From NCBI GenBank assembly GCA_005406025.1, contig BGZK01000097.1, forward strand, positions 372,001 through 436,000: 64,000 bases of DNA, in the 5' to 3' direction. Position numbers and translations under genes: made by a program. Below are positions 1 through 12,841 of the stretch, in pieces; the stretch's first letter is position 1, and each line of letters opens with the position of its first letter. The notes beneath the pieces are model-generated. The model ran no database searches, was not told where the DNA came from, and saw nothing but the letters and a program-made list of their open reading frames with translations. The stretch comes from Eumeta japonica (Eukaryota > Arthropoda > Insecta > Lepidoptera > Psychidae).

Positions 1-1190
1 TTGAGTTGCGATATCTTTCGCTGAGATACTTTTGTAAATTACAGTGCGGACTGTAGCTATATTCTAGCTTTAGGCACACAGTATCTGCGACGCAGCAGAA
101 TCTGAGTTCGATCTAGGAATCAGTTTGTGATAGAGTCATTAAGAAAGAAGGTCAAGTGTGTTTCGTAGTCCTCCTCTCCCGCTTTTCCGCCCGGCTGCGT
201 TGTAAATTCTGGATCATGACCAAAAGCTGACTATGTAATAGTTATGTGAAAACGTGGTGGTCCGAAATTAATAGACCTGATTCTAAATGAAGTACGTTCT
301 AATAAGTCCACACGCACACAAAAGCAATTATAATTATTACAGAATGATATACCTAATTATTTGTATTTAGAAATCCTTTAATGTTGAAGCTATGCTTGAA
401 TGTACTATTACTGTAAAGCCATTCATTATTTATTTAGAGTAGATTACGCCCAGATCTCGAAATAGCCTTTTGCATTTAGCTCCATATTATTACAATATTC
501 GCTGATATTCTTTAGGTTTTTTACGTCGAGGAGGGATATACCGCTATGAGTCAAACACAAACAACCGTATTTATTTATCAGTATAGGGATATGCGATTCG
601 GAATGCTAATAAAAACAATATAAATAAATAAAATAAAATTATTATATATTTAAAATTTATGTAGGTACGTAAAACATATTAAAGAGATAGCTATATGAGA
701 GATAGCTAAATAGATAGCTAAAGAGAGATAGATAAGAGATAGCTACAGAGATATCTATATATAAGATTAAATAATTAATGTACAGTTTTATTATTTAAAT
801 ATGTGCAATATTTAATTATATACGGAGCTAACATTAGAAAAGTTTAACGTCGTATTATATAACGCCATAAAACATTTGACATTTTCAAAAATATTATGAA
901 ATTATTAGTTTGCAGTTTTTTGTCAAGTTTAGTAGAGTTAAAAAATTTAGACAAAATAAATAATCAGATAAATTGAAATATCCACTCCCCACTTTATCAC
1001 TCCACCCATTCAACACTTCTTTGCCCCTCCATCAGCCCAATCCCCTCTCCATCCTTCATTACCCTACCTCCCTTTTCATTAGATATCCTGTTCCTAACCA
1101 AAAAGCGAGCATCGCCTGGTGACACCACTGGGGTTAAAAGTTTGGACGGCGGTAGTGACCACTTTCTGGTGGCTTTCGCGATTGTGTACT
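1..1190. other. AT-rich non-coding stretch
   Basis: No gene is recognised. The left edge (about 20-240) is less AT-rich but shows no convincing frame. A simple repeat of GATAGCT-type units lies near 687-760. A C/T-rich tract lies at about 985-1090. The short open frame beginning at 1119 belongs to the interspersed repeat that follows. Confidence 0.5.
687..760. repeat. GATAGCT-type simple repeat
   Basis: Degenerate tandem copies of AGAGATAGCTA-like units are seen, interrupted by AT-rich spacers. It is a local low-complexity tract with no coding sense. Confidence 0.7.
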
Positions 1191-1194
1191 CCTC

Positions 1195-2040
1195 GAAAAC
1201 ACTATAAAAAAAAACCGGTTAAGAGTATGTCGGGCCATGCTCATTGTAGGGTTGCAAAGTCGTTACTACAACTAAATGCACTACAGATAAAAAAACTATG
1301 TTGTTACATTTTTTCCATGTTTCCTGCACATAATAGGTATAAGCACTTTAGTCGACTGTAACTATAAAAACAAGTAGGTGTGTCAACTGTTATTCTTAAA
1401 CTGCAAACTAAAGTGCACCAGCAAAAGAGCGTATGGTCATAGCACTTACGTTCTTTTGGTGAGAAGCATAGTTTTTTGGCAATAACTCGAAAACGGATAT
1501 TCGATCATGTTTAAAATAACTTTTGTTGAATGTATTTATTAAGTGTTACCTTCATTATTTTTTTATATTTTTTGGACATACGGCTTAGAAAATAGAGGTA
1601 GGACACAATTTCTGCAGCTTTTGGAGGAAACAATCGCTTCGAAAGTTATAGCCGAAAACCGCTCGGAAATAATTTCGAAATTATTTACGTAATCAGAAAA
1701 ATTGCTTACAAACCATAAATTGTTTTTAAAAGAACTCTTGAAGAATGTATCACAAGTTGATGTTTGGTAAGAAAATTTTTTTCAGCTTTTGTTACATGCA
1801 TGAGGTATCCCCCCTTTAGAAATATTTCTATTTTTGTTATTTAAGTACGAAACTTAGTAGCGGCTTGTACAAGACACCTATACTACGAATTTGATCAATA
1901 TAGATCTTGTAATTTTTGAGAAAAATAACTGTGATATACGGACGAGCGGACAGGTCGAAACTATGAGGGTTCCTTTTATGCCATTTTGGCTCGGAACTCA
2001 AAGAATTACAAGGTTTTTGATAGAAACCTTGTGGTAGCAG
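1195..2040 (+). repeat. Interspersed repeat, moth/butterfly type, copy 1
   Basis: The left part contains the landmarks ACCGGTTAAGAGTATGTC and GGGCCATGCTCATTGTAGGG. The right part contains a tract of the form ATACGGACGAGCGGACAGG followed by GAGGGTTCC and CCATTTTGGCT. I recognise these from memory as parts of a very common lepidopteran interspersed repeat, but cannot assign it to a transposon class. The segment at 10790-11590 is a diverged second copy in the same orientation, sharing long stretches such as CCAGCAAAAGAGCGTAT. The 80-codon frame inside (1119-1361) has no recognisable domain and is treated as fortuitous. Confidence 0.7.
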
Positions 2041-4057
2041 CTTGGTAGTGTGGTAGAGATGGCAGCCTTTATGATAGACGTGGTGTAACAGGCGCTGAAA
2101 CCGTTGCTTGATGCGCTTGTAAGTTATACAATAGTTATTTTATAACTCAATCAAATTTTTTTTTATGGATAAAGAGGGATATTATAAGGTTGTCTTTAAT
2201 ATTTGATCCAATCGATGCAATGACGCTCGGATCAACATTATCTATTGCATATATTAAGCCTATAAAGAACCAAAACAAATATTTTTTTCATTATTAAATG
2301 TTTTATTTATGTGAGGAGTTTTGCAAGCTTAAATTTAAATTTTACGTAGATGCATATCCCGTACAAACTGTTCAATACTTTTATACAAACTGATTTTTTA
2401 TCCGATATTGCCGCAAGGTCAAAGTTACCATCTATCATATCAGCGAGTTCACCGCGAGAACGCTGTTTGCCACCATTCATTACCATTGTCATTACACTGG
2501 GTTTATATGTTAGTAGATAAGAGAAGAGACGCGTTCCTAATTTTGTGAATGTGTATTGCATGAGCCAATTTTTATATAAACCAAAACGTGACGAATGACA
2601 AAACAAATTTGATGCTTTCCGTTTTCGGACTCTATTGTACATGTATAATTGAAAATTTGAATTATTTTGTAGGTGAAATTTTAGATTTGATGGTAATAAC
2701 CCTATGTAAATAACCCTAAAATGGTACAGAAAGGAGTTTGGACTATCCAAAATATTTACTTATGTTGTGAGTAGAGACTTTGTGTCAATCCAGACGACTG
2801 TATTAGGAGTCAGTCGATGAAATTCTTAATTTCATTTATCAAAATATCCTGAAAACATTTGATCCTCTTTGTGAATTCCAAAGCTTCTTGCTATTCTTGT
2901 GCTCAAAGAGCAAGAAAAGGATAAACATAGCATGCCGAACTCATCAAATTCAAAAATTGAGCTACATGAAGAGTAAAAAGGTGAAGTCTGTCAATTCGAC
3001 GGTTATATAATTTAGAGCATCATTTTTCTACAATATTACCTCAAAATATTTCCAATTGAAATTTAGATAGAAAATTCCACAAATAAGTTTGAAAAGTTTT
3101 TAATAAAAAAATAATAATCAGTGGAATAAAGCATAATTTTTTACAGGGTAGTTATTGTATTTTGATGAGTTGTTCGATAATAATTTGTAAACTATCATAT
3201 ATTTTAAATGATACTAAATTGGAAAAAAAATCTTATTCCGGACAGAAAAATATTTGTGTAGGACCAAAAAAAAAATTGTACCAAAAAAATTATGTTTCTT
3301 TTATTACTTCTTTCACTGTACACTTACAGTTAGTTGCCTATGTTTTAAGGGTCGTATATCAATTTGTCTCTTCACCTTTCGCACGTATGTTGTATATTTA
3401 TCGCATACTATATCTGTGTTTTTTTGACACCTACAGATAACTCAGTTAAGATTATAACGGTTCAGGTTAGCAACTCATTTCTCATAAGAGCTACCGCAGA
3501 TAAAATCAGACGCGTTCACCTCTCAAAAGGCGTCGGGAAGTTTACCCAATCCGGCGGAAGACACGGGCGGTTGTCGTAAAAACTACGCCCTCTGCTACGA
3601 CGAGATAGTATGCGGTATAATAAGCAGGATGTTGAAGTATATTCCGCTCTGCTTTTTGTTTCAGACTTTACTTACGTAGTAAAAATACATACATAAGGAG
3701 TTTTTATATTAACTTGTAAACATATTTTTATGTTTATAATAAACACATATCTGTTTCCCAGAAAGGTAGGCAGAAATCTTACACCTCTTCGTGTTGAGCA
3801 CGATCGTTGTATATCTTTCTTGCTCCACTGATATCCATAAATCCTTTCATGCGATCTCCAAGGTTTGGGGTGCTTAAAATTTGACAGTTTATTTAATAGA
3901 CTGCCAATTCAATTTGCATAATTTTCCAGCATTTCACTTATGGAAAGGTCGGCATTGTATTTTCATTTGAAATTAATATAGATATTTTGCTTACATTGAA
4001 TTTAATTTAAATACGATGTCAATTTAATTTTTTGATATAACATTTTCATTGTATTTG
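2041..4057. other. Non-coding stretch, nothing recognised
   Basis: AT-rich sequence. A 147-codon minus-strand open frame at 2307-2750 is the longest frame, but shows no recognisable domain. A less AT-rich patch at about 3500-3610 has no convincing reading frame. No RNA gene or transposon end was found. Confidence 0.4.
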
Positions 4058-4165
4058 GATGCGAAAAAAGATGCCATTTTGTTCAACAACTAGTTGCTAT
4101 TTTTAGGTAGTGAGCTAATTCCCATTGCTGTAGAAATTTTGAGACTTCTGACCAAAAAACTCGAA
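4058..4165 (-). mobile_element. mariner 3'-end fragment (copy A)
   Basis: The segment matches the inverted 3' end of the mariner relic at 5390-6395. GCGAAAAAAGATGCCATTTTG here corresponds to the reverse complement of about 6322-6342, and similarity continues through the block containing GAGACTTCTGACC. Only the last ~100 bp of the element remains. No transposase catalytic residue is included. Confidence 0.7.
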
Positions 4166-5389
4166 GTTAACATTGTGAGATCGCTGTCCACACAGGAATT
4201 GCACAAGGTTCGGTGCTTGTTCCATTTCATTTTTTAATTAGCATCAATAATTCATCTTATTTATTGATGTCGATAAACGAAATTTTATAATAAACTTGCC
4301 ACATGTACATATTGGAATATGTAATGAAACATACACATCAATAAAACATACACAATACTTAGGTCGTGTCGCATGAATCAAACAGAAAGTTACTCGAAGC
4401 ACAAAAACTTTCAAATGGAAAAAGCTTTTCCTTCATATCAAAAGTTGTTCGAACGTCGGGAGTTTGCAGAAGTCCGCGAGGGAAGTTAAAATTGACTGAA
4501 CACATTGTTGTTACAGCAAAAGTGCACGTAGAAAGCTACGTGCAACGAATGGATCGTTATTTAAGTTCCAAATTTACAAATATTGTACAGGTTGATATTT
4601 TCTAAAATTTAGGGTAGTCGATTTGCACTAAAAATTCAACATTGCTTTATCAATCTTGTAAAAGTAATGCAAAAAATTTAAGTGTCCATCTAATTAATAT
4701 CAATTTCAGAGTAGTTATTTTATTTATACAAGACAGTTAAATCATCTGTGGCGTCCACGTCACAATTTCTTCACAGCAGGAATTTTCCCGAATGGAAGCT
4801 CAGCAGCAGTGTTTCGCTGCAAGCGACGTAAGCATTGTCTTACGATCGTGCACTCGCTGCGTGACCGTACGGGCACTACGAGCCGCGCGCACGAGCCGCC
4901 CTCTGCCGAGTACTTAGCGGTCAGCCGTCTTCTACCCGACAGACAAGGATAATATCTTACAAATGTTTCTTATTATAAAAAACTGGTTATATTTCTATTT
5001 CTTTGTTCTAAACAGTGGTAATTAACATTATATAAATTGGATAACATCTCAGTTTGTTCATTTCTCAGAACGTGCGGATAAAATTAAATAAATTTAACAA
5101 GATGAACAAATCTGTTTAGTGAATGCGTGTGATGGAAGGATGTGCGAGAGTTACTTCAGAAAATTCTATTAGTGGCCTATTAAAAAAAGGGTTAAATTTT
5201 AAGCGTCCGAAACCGAAGAGTTTGCACGACAAGATTGATAGTTGTCCTTGAAATAGGACTAGAATAGAAATGTACAAAGATAGTACCATGTGGAAACTTG
5301 TAGTCTTCGTTTACCGTTCCGGGAAGTGGATGTGAGTTTCTAATGATAATACTCTCAATAATAAAAATTAGGATATATGTAATCTTTAC
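4166..5389. other. Spacer between two inverted mariner ends
   Basis: Contains a patch rich in G+C at about 4740-4930 with several CpG dinucleotides, unlike its surroundings; no frame in it could be tied to a protein family. The part at about 5126-5300 resembles 17002-17190 at the DNA level and is listed under findings. A 79-codon frame (4366-4605) has no recognisable domain. Confidence 0.4.
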
Positions 5390-6395
5390 TATAATTTTGA
5401 AGTTCTATTACAAAAAAGGGAAAAAAGCGAAAAAAAACTGTGAAATTTATGGATCTAATTCAGTGTTGGTAAGACCAGCACAAAGTGCAGACGTTTTCAG
5501 TCCGGTAATTTTCAAAATGTCAATGGTGAACCTTGCTCTGGCCAAACTATTACGGATAAAGTCGATGCCATTTAAAAAAAAAAAACTAGAGCAACATCGG
5601 CATATTAGTTCTTACGACACAGCTAAAAAGCTGGGAATCGACCCATTTGAAAAAATATGGATATACAAATAAGCTCGAAATTTGGGTCCCACGCCGAAAG
5701 AAATCTAATGAATCGTGTACTCATTTTTGATTCTCTATTGAAACGTAATGAAATCGAACCTTTTTGAAGATATTGATCACTGATGATGAAAAATATATTT
5801 ATTACCTACGATAATAATGTGCGAAAAAGATCATGCTCAAAAGGCAAGCAAGCACAGACCACAGCGAAACCCAGATTAACTTGCAATGAGTTAATGCTAT
5901 ATGTATGATAGGATTGGAAGGGAATTGTTCATTATGAGATTTGACTGCCAGGCAAAACTATCAATTCGGATCTCTACTGCCAACAGCTGATGATATTCAA
6001 GCAAGAAGTAGAGAAAAAACAGCCGGAATTGATGAACAGAAAGGTTGTGGTTTTTCACCATGTTAAAACTGGACCACATACATTTTTAACCACTCAGCAA
6101 ATATTGAGAGAGTTTGGTTGGGAAGTGTGAATGCATTTACCATATAGCCCTAACCTTGTACTCTTAGGTTTTTACCTGTTTAAATCTCTTCAGAATTCAT
6201 TAGCTAGTGTAAGGTTAACATCTAGAGAAGACTATTAAAATTACTTATCGAAGTTTTTTTGATCAGAAGTCCCAGAATTTTTACAGAATTGGGATTATGT
6301 CACTACCTACGAGTTCTTGAACAAAATGCCATCTTTTTTCGCGTCCCAAAAAGATGCAAATGTTGATATTAAAAATTTAACTGGAGAAAACTTTC
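5390..6395 (+). pseudogene. mariner transposase relic (copy B)
   Basis: The plus-strand frames are broken but collinear with mariner transposase. The N-terminal HTH part (5400-5670) carries a YGSNSVLVRPAQ-like segment and ends with SSYDTAKKLGI. Further on come traces of the WVPHELTE-type motif (5685-5710, as WVPRRKKS), a TDDEK-type segment near the first catalytic Asp (5775-5800), and VWWDW/YELL-like and PYSPNL-like segments around 5900 and 6135-6160. Stops and frameshifts interrupt every domain, so no active transposase is made. Family knowledge: mariner moves by cut-and-paste into TA sites. Copies at 8900-9640 and 55600-56398 are of the same family in the opposite orientation. Confidence 0.85.
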
Positions 6396-8899
6396 TATAT
6401 TTTATATAATAGCTTATTTTTGGAACATAAATATTTTTAGCGTACAAGCACTGCAAAGTCTACTCCAACACGCGTATTTACCTTTAAACTCATTTCCACA
6501 CCATAATCAGCCAGAGTAAGTGCCTTAATTTTTGTGCCGTGGTATCCGCAGTGACCCTAAAATCCACTTTGGAATTCGGAAAGAGCACTTTGAAATCTAT
6601 AAAATCACCAAATTTTCAAAGCTCTCCGTAAACTTTCCTGGTTACCGATGTTTTGAGCACCAAATGACTGCCCTATTAGTAAAATCACACTTCCTCTGCT
6701 AGTCCCGCTAAACAAAAGAAATAAATATGTTATGGGACCTTTTGAGCTTATGCCCAATTTCGTTCATGATTATGAATAGGTAGAAGTGGAGCATGACCTC
6801 GAGAAGTATCATTGTTTTTTCCATGCCTCAATTTGCCTATTGTAGTGTTTATAATAGTTATCACGTTTTAAGAAATTCAGTGCGTCCTTCACATTTAGTT
6901 TCAGAAACTGTTCGACTCGAATACAATTAGAAACTAGTATGGAAACATTTAAATATTTTTTTTATTATCAGGTTATCGTATCGAGAAAAATATCATGAAT
7001 CGTTATAACTTAAGCTATTATAAGTGTAAATGAAATAATTAACGTATTGAAAGGTATGTTGATGCAACAAACCAGAGCAACTTAATACATATAATCTCGT
7101 TAAAACGGTAGAGGGTAACGGCCTTATGTAAATTATCTCCAAAATTTCCAGCACTCTACGTGTGTTATCTGAGTTGACACCACGATTACTCATTCTTACG
7201 CAACATCATTAATTTGGGCGCACGCATAAAGTATATTTATATATTAAACAATACACACATACTTACATAAATACACGCATATACATGTAATTTCTAAAAT
7301 AGTACTCGTGCCATTTATTGTATATTACATTCTCACGGTTGTGCGCTAGAACTTATTGGTTGTATTTTATTTTTTTCTTATTTCTGGCAGCGAATATGTT
7401 ACGAATTCATCTCAGTTTTTCCAAATTTATCAATTACGATCCGTTTTAATTAAGTATTTAATTTCATACTAATTTTAAAACTAATTGAATCAAGCAAATT
7501 GGCTCAGTGACAGACAGAAATGCTAACCTTGATTCGGTTAGAACTCAGCAAACGAGCACAAAATTTCTTGTTTCCTGCGCGTGCGTTCATAAATCTCCAG
7601 AATAGCAATTTCATCCTGACGCGAGTTCTATTGTAGCCTACCTTGATAAAGGAAAGTAAGAAAATGCCAGATTAGACATATTAATTTCCTCGGCATGACT
7701 ATGGAGAACTGTATATTTGCGTCTCTCATGTCTTTCTTTGAGTTGGGTATAGTATGTGAACAGTCGGTTACCCTGCAGTTGATTTTTTAAAAGATATGTC
7801 GCTATATTAATACCACCTATTCTACGTTTACGTAACTTTACTTTTAGACATCGACGGTATGCATCTGTATTCGTCTGTTTTGGAATATGCTAAGGTGTAG
7901 ATATAATTGAATTTTTTTTTTCCATTTTATTTCAATTAGACACACAAATACACGTGTGTGTGTGGGTGTGTGCGCGTGTGTATGTCTAATCGAAGTCCAC
8001 CTCCTTTTAAGAAATAAGCTATATTTTCAAACTTATTGCTTAAAAGAAGGTATATACAAATTCACATGAAAATTATTATAATTGTTGTATTAATCGAAGT
8101 GAGACATTTTATAATTTGATATGACAACTTTAAAATAAAACATATTCTAAGTATTCATTATTTCTTTAAATGAAAATATTGTGTTATCTATCAATTCTTC
8201 GACAATTTACATGCGTGTTTTAAAAATGATAATTACAGTAAAGTCAATCAAATTTATTGATAAATAAAGTAATTTTTCCAAGGCGTTTATGAAAAATAAT
8301 TCGTTGTTTAAAAAATAATACGCCTTTCGTTTCTTCTAAAAAGCATAAATATCCATTACGTAATTAAACATAATAACGTGGATTTGATAAGAGTAGTGAA
8401 AATAGAAAGATTAACAATAGTTGAACAGAAACTATTCTAACAAACAAAATGAAGCTAGCAAGAAATTTAATTTAAATAAACTGTTGATAAAAAAAAAGTA
8501 GATGAAAAGACGTACACATATTAGCAATGTGATTATAGGGATAAATAAGTAAATGATAAAAATAAAAGAGAAAGCTAGAAAATAACGGAGTGCAGACAAA
8601 AACTACACGTAGCGAGAATAATTTTATTTTTCCTTTTGTTACAAAATTAAGCTTCGAGCACTTTATTAGGTATCATCATACACGAAGCTTTCATGAGAAT
8701 ATATGCATAATTGTTTGTGGATGGAAACAATTGTTTAAAATAACTTTTAAATAAAAACTAGAAACCGACTTCAAATCAATAAAACAATGAAATAATTATT
8801 TGATTCTACGATTTTTGGTTTGGTTCAGAGTCTATGCTAGCTAACGATATGCAAAAATCAGGGCTTCAATTTCAATCAGCCTTGAATTTGCACCCTCAA
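6396..8899. other. Non-coding AT-rich stretch
   Basis: No gene recognised. A GT-rich microsatellite lies at about 7949-7985. The short frames (for example 6993-7193 on the minus strand) have no family features. Confidence 0.45.
7949..7985. repeat. GT microsatellite, imperfect
   Basis: ACACGTGTGTGTGTGGGTGTG-like imperfect GT dinucleotide tract preceded by an ACAC-rich flank, so the strand switches from AC- to GT-rich within about 40 bases. Confidence 0.7.
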
Positions 8900-9640
8900 T
8901 GGTGAAAAACACCCTTTCTGTTGATCAATTTCGGCCGTTTTTTCTGTTTCTTGCTTGAGTTTCATCAGATATTGGCAGTAGAGATCCGAATTAACCAGAC
9001 GTTTAAAGCTCATAATGAATAATGCCCTTCCAATCCCTCCATAAATACAGCATCAATTTATTGCGAATTAATCCAAGTTTCGCGATACTCTGTGGAGCTT
9101 GCTTACCGTTTGACTATAATCTTTTTTGCACGTTCTTGTCGTAGATAATACATTTTTCATCACCAGTGATCAACCTTTATAAAAATCTTTCGGTTTTATT
9201 ACGTTTCAATAGATAATCGCAAATGAGTACACGATTCATTAGATTCTTTCAGTGAGTTCGTGTGGGCCCCAAGTATCGAGTTTTTTTTGTATTTCCAGAT
9301 TTTTTTTTTAATGAGCCAAAATTGGTTTGTGGTCAATCCCCAATTTTTCAGCTGTCATAAGAATTAATACGACGATCTTGCCCCTACTTTTTCCAAAATG
9401 GCATCGACTTTATCCGTAACAGACCGACCAGAGCGAGAGTCATCTTTGACATCAAAATTACCGAACTGAAAACGCACGAATCAGTTTTGTGCTACTTTTA
9501 CCGACACTGCATTATCTCCATAAATTTTACATATTTTTTCGCGGCTTTTGTTGTATTTTCCCTCTTTTGTAATAAAACGTCAAAATGTATCGAATTTCTA
9601 CGTTAGAGTCACACATTTTGATGGACAGAAAAACAATAGA
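8900..9640 (-). pseudogene. mariner transposase relic (copy C)
   Basis: Read on the minus strand, the segment runs from the HTH region (about 9600-9380) through the TDE-type catalytic region (about 9170-9120) to an IIHYEL-like segment (about 9040-9000) and a segment around QEVEQKTAEID (about 8960-8915). The 3' third of the element, including the last catalytic residues, is absent: similarity stops near 8900. Several stops and indels interrupt the frame. It is closely related to the copies at 5390-6395 and 55600-56398, so one mariner family invaded this region repeatedly. Confidence 0.85.
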
Positions 9641-9824
9641 AAAATGGCAGAATACCGTTTTTAATTTTTATTTTTCTTGTTTTAAAATGTCTTCTACTTG
9701 AAGGCAAAAAACTGGCCACATATAAACAGCACAGCCAATGAGATTCTACTGCAACCTTTTACCCCGACCGAATATATCTTACATATATAGATTCTCGTCA
9801 AAATGCAAATAGTATTGTAAAAAA

Positions 9825-10360
9825 ATTACAATAAAAAGGAACCCTTGTATAATATGTCATTTTCCATCTGTTTGTCTATTGCCTGTCAAGTCCCTTTTTT
9901 TTTTCAAGAACAAGGTATCGAGTTGAAGGTAATGAAAATTTATAGGGTACTTCCCATTGACCTAAAACCATGAAAATTTGAGAAGAATGGTATCGCAGCA
10001 CAAGTAAAGGAAAATGTCTGAAAATTGATTACTTGAAGTCATAACATATGAATAAAATATTTTTTATGATTGCCATCTTACACTTGCAGTTGAAGTATAG
10101 ACTTGATATATAGACAACAATATATGAGGAAGTATTTTTAACTTCGCGTTATGCAACTTAAGATTTTCAGAAAGTCGTATACTTTTAAATTAGAGGGGAA
10201 AAAATTATAAAAAGCAAACATATTAAAGATCCTGGGGCCAATATATGGCTAGCATCGGTATCAATAGCTTATCAAGACTCTACATACATGCTTTATTAAG
10301 TTTGTACGGAACCTTCAGTATGCGATGCGTCTTTTTCGCACTCTACGGGTAATTTTTCTA
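9825..10360 (+). repeat. Interspersed repeat, moth/butterfly type, partial
   Basis: Landmarks are AAAAAGGAACCCTTGTATAA and TGTTTGTCTATTGCCTGTCA at the left, TATAGGGTACTTCCC near 9940, and GTACGGAACCTTCAGTATGCG near 10310. These correspond from memory to an abundant lepidopteran repeat whose ends resemble CGGAACCCTCGGTGCGCGAG. The same end motif appears at about 22055-22075. It is degenerate and has no coding capacity that I can see. Confidence 0.6.
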
Positions 10361-10789
10361 TCATGAATATTAAACGTTTCAAATATGAACGGAAGAGCTT
10401 TACACCAATGAAATGACATTTGTACGACGTACGCTGTAACTTTGTAAAGAGGTCTTTGCATTTTAAATGCTCATTTAACGTTTATCATAACTCACATAAA
10501 AACTTTGACTGCACTGATAATACATATAAACGTAGTTCGAATGTTGCAATTATATAACAAAAGCTGAAAAATAAAAAAGTTACCTAAATATTACGTAACA
10601 TTTGTAAATAGCTAGATTACTAGTTTATCTTGCTTTAGTTTAAAATTAGTAAAATGATTTTTTTTGTTAAATGCTAGACAAAACTTCATTATAAAATAAA
10701 TTTGAAATATGAAGGGAATCACCAAAGATTAATTTAGAATTTTTTGTCTCTATATTTTTAATAACGCTTTTTATTATATTTCGAAATTG

Positions 10790-11590
10790 GGTCACTACTT
10801 TGAGATAACTAAAATGGTCATTTTTCTTGTAAACAAAAACCGGCCAAGAGCATGTCAATATGGGGTTTCGAAGCCGACAGTACAAAGAAATACGCTATAG
10901 ATGCATAAACCAAGTTGTTACACTTTTTTTCATATTTCCCGTACATAACAAGTATAAGCATTTTAGTCACCTATAACTAGAGAAACAAGCAAGTATGTCG
11001 ACTATGACTCTTAAATTAATGCAAACTAAAAACCACCAGCAAAAGAGCGTATCTTCATGGCATTTACGTCCTTTTGTTGAGAAGCGAAGTTTTTCGATAA
11101 TAACTCCAAATCAATGTAACCGATTATGTTCAAAAGAAAGTATTGCTTAAGCATTAAGTTATTTTTTTTTCATATTTTTTAGACATACGTTTTAGGAAAT
11201 AAAGGGGGGACAAATACAATTTCTGCTACTTTCGGAGCGATTATTTCCGAAATTATTCAAGTAATAAGAAAAAAATTTTAAAAACTACAATTTTTTTTAG
11301 AAGAACTGTCGAAATGGACTACACGTTGATGTTTGCTGAATAATTTTTTTTTCAACTTCTTTTACATATATAAAGTGCCCCTCCTAGAAATATTCATTTT
11401 TGTTTAACTACCAAATTAAATAGCGGCTTATACAAGGCACCTACACCAATGATGTTGTATAAATGACTAGTCACTGACCTATACTATAAGTTTTATCAAT
11501 ATACATCTTTTAGTTTTTTAGTGAAATGCCTATGACATACGGACGGATGGATGGTTAGACATAAAGAAACTATCCAGATAATTTTTAGAT
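10790..11590 (+). repeat. Interspersed repeat, moth/butterfly type, copy 2
   Basis: Diverged copy of 1195-2040 in the same orientation. Shared landmarks include AAAACCGGCCAAGAGCATGTC at the left, ACCAGCAAAAGAGCGTAT in the middle, and a GACATACGGACGGATGG-like tract at the right. The 72-codon minus-strand frame at its left edge (10667-10885) has no domain. Confidence 0.65.
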
Positions 11591-11829
11591 CGTCAACGAA
11601 AAATTATTAATACTTAAAATGTGAAAAACAATTTTATATCGCCCAAAATGAATATTTCATTCATTTATGCGACTTTAATCGAAAAAAAGCGTATCTAACA
11701 CGTCCTTACTTCAAACTGTAGTCGGGTATCGTGCTTAACTGGACAAATCGCGTTTTCCTGCCATCATTGCGATCTTCGATGGCCAACGGACCTTTGCACC
11801 TCTCAGGCCTCAGGAGTCCCCCTCTTCCG

Positions 11830-12245
11830 TGACTTTCTATGCCGAGGTACCTGCTGACGAGGCATCCATGACTTCATATGCCAAGGTGCCTGCTGGCGAA
11901 GCATCCATGACTTTCGATGCCGAGGTGCCTACTGGCGAGGCATCCTTGACATTTTAAGCCGAGGTGCCTGTTGGCGAAGCATCCATGGCTTCCTATGCCA
12001 AGGTGCCTGCTGGCGAAGCATCCATGACTTTCGATGCCGAGGTGCCTACTGGCGAGGCATCCTTGACATTTTAAGCCGAGGTGCCTGTTGGCGAAGCATC
12101 CATGACTTCCTATGCCAAGGTGCCTGCTGGCGAAGCATCCATGATTTTTAAGCCGAGGTGCCTGTTGGCGAGGCATCCATGACTTCCTATGTCGAGGTGC
12201 CTGCTGACGAGGCATCCTTGACTTTTTAAGCCGAGGTGCCTACTG
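11830..12245. repeat. 39 bp minisatellite with 117 bp higher-order period
   Basis: About ten tandem units of 39 bp, each containing GAGGTGCCTGCTGGCGA-like and GGCATCCATGACTTC-like halves. Variant units recur every third position: the block starting ATGACTTTCG at 11907 recurs at 12024, a distance of 117 bp. One unit near 12140-12177 is 38 bp. Because 39 is divisible by three, a 113-codon minus-strand frame (11874-12215) encodes 13-residue repeats such as ASRHLGIESHGCF. The 38 bp unit shifts that frame, no start context or neighbouring exon supports it, and I read the array as non-coding. Confidence 0.85.
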
Positions 12246-12767
12246 ACGTGTGTCTGCACTGATGCGTGACTGCATTCACAAAGCAGTCATGCATCGACGG
12301 CGTCTCGATGTTGATCAGACCGCGTTCCATGAGGATGTCAAAGCATTTGGGCTACCAGCAAGACCGAATTACGCTTCAGGTGGTTTTTAGTCCGTGTGAG
12401 TAGGATACATCCCGTGCGCCCGCGCGTGAGGACAGCCTTATAACGTTGGGTCCCGTTGGCAAAAGCAGAACTACAAGAGAAAAGTCTCGTTTCCAGTTAA
12501 TCTATTGAATCACAACAAAACTTTAAAGTCCAAATCAAAACTAAACTCGCTAGAGCGAAACGTGCAAAACAAATCATTAATGTTTATTGAAATAGAAAAA
12601 GAATATTCAACCCCTTTTACTTCGCTCCGGGAATTAAAAAGAACTAAGGCAGGCATTGGCAACTGGTAACAGAGGGGAAAACTTAAAACTTTAATATAAA
12701 TGATTCAAGTTCAAAAACAAAAATAATATTGCAATTGAATTAAATTTAAAAATATTATTTTCGTATA
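12246..12767. other. Flank of minisatellite, no gene seen
   Basis: The first ~220 bp are less AT-rich than the surroundings and contain an 11 bp imperfect hairpin (TGCGTGACTGC ... GCAGTCATGCA at 12261-12292). The rest is AT-rich. This may be the unique part of the element that carries the minisatellite, but I cannot name it. Confidence 0.4.
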
Positions 12768-12769
12768 CG

Positions 12770-12841
<72 letters not shown>

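Noticed and set aside
2307..2750. 147-codon minus-strand open frame
   Set aside because: No recognisable domain, no splice or promoter support. Length alone is not convincing in AT-rich DNA with many frames.
11874..12215. Minus-strand gene with 13-residue repeats
   Set aside because: The frame depends on the 39 bp unit length and is shifted by a 38 bp unit. No neighbouring exon or start context.
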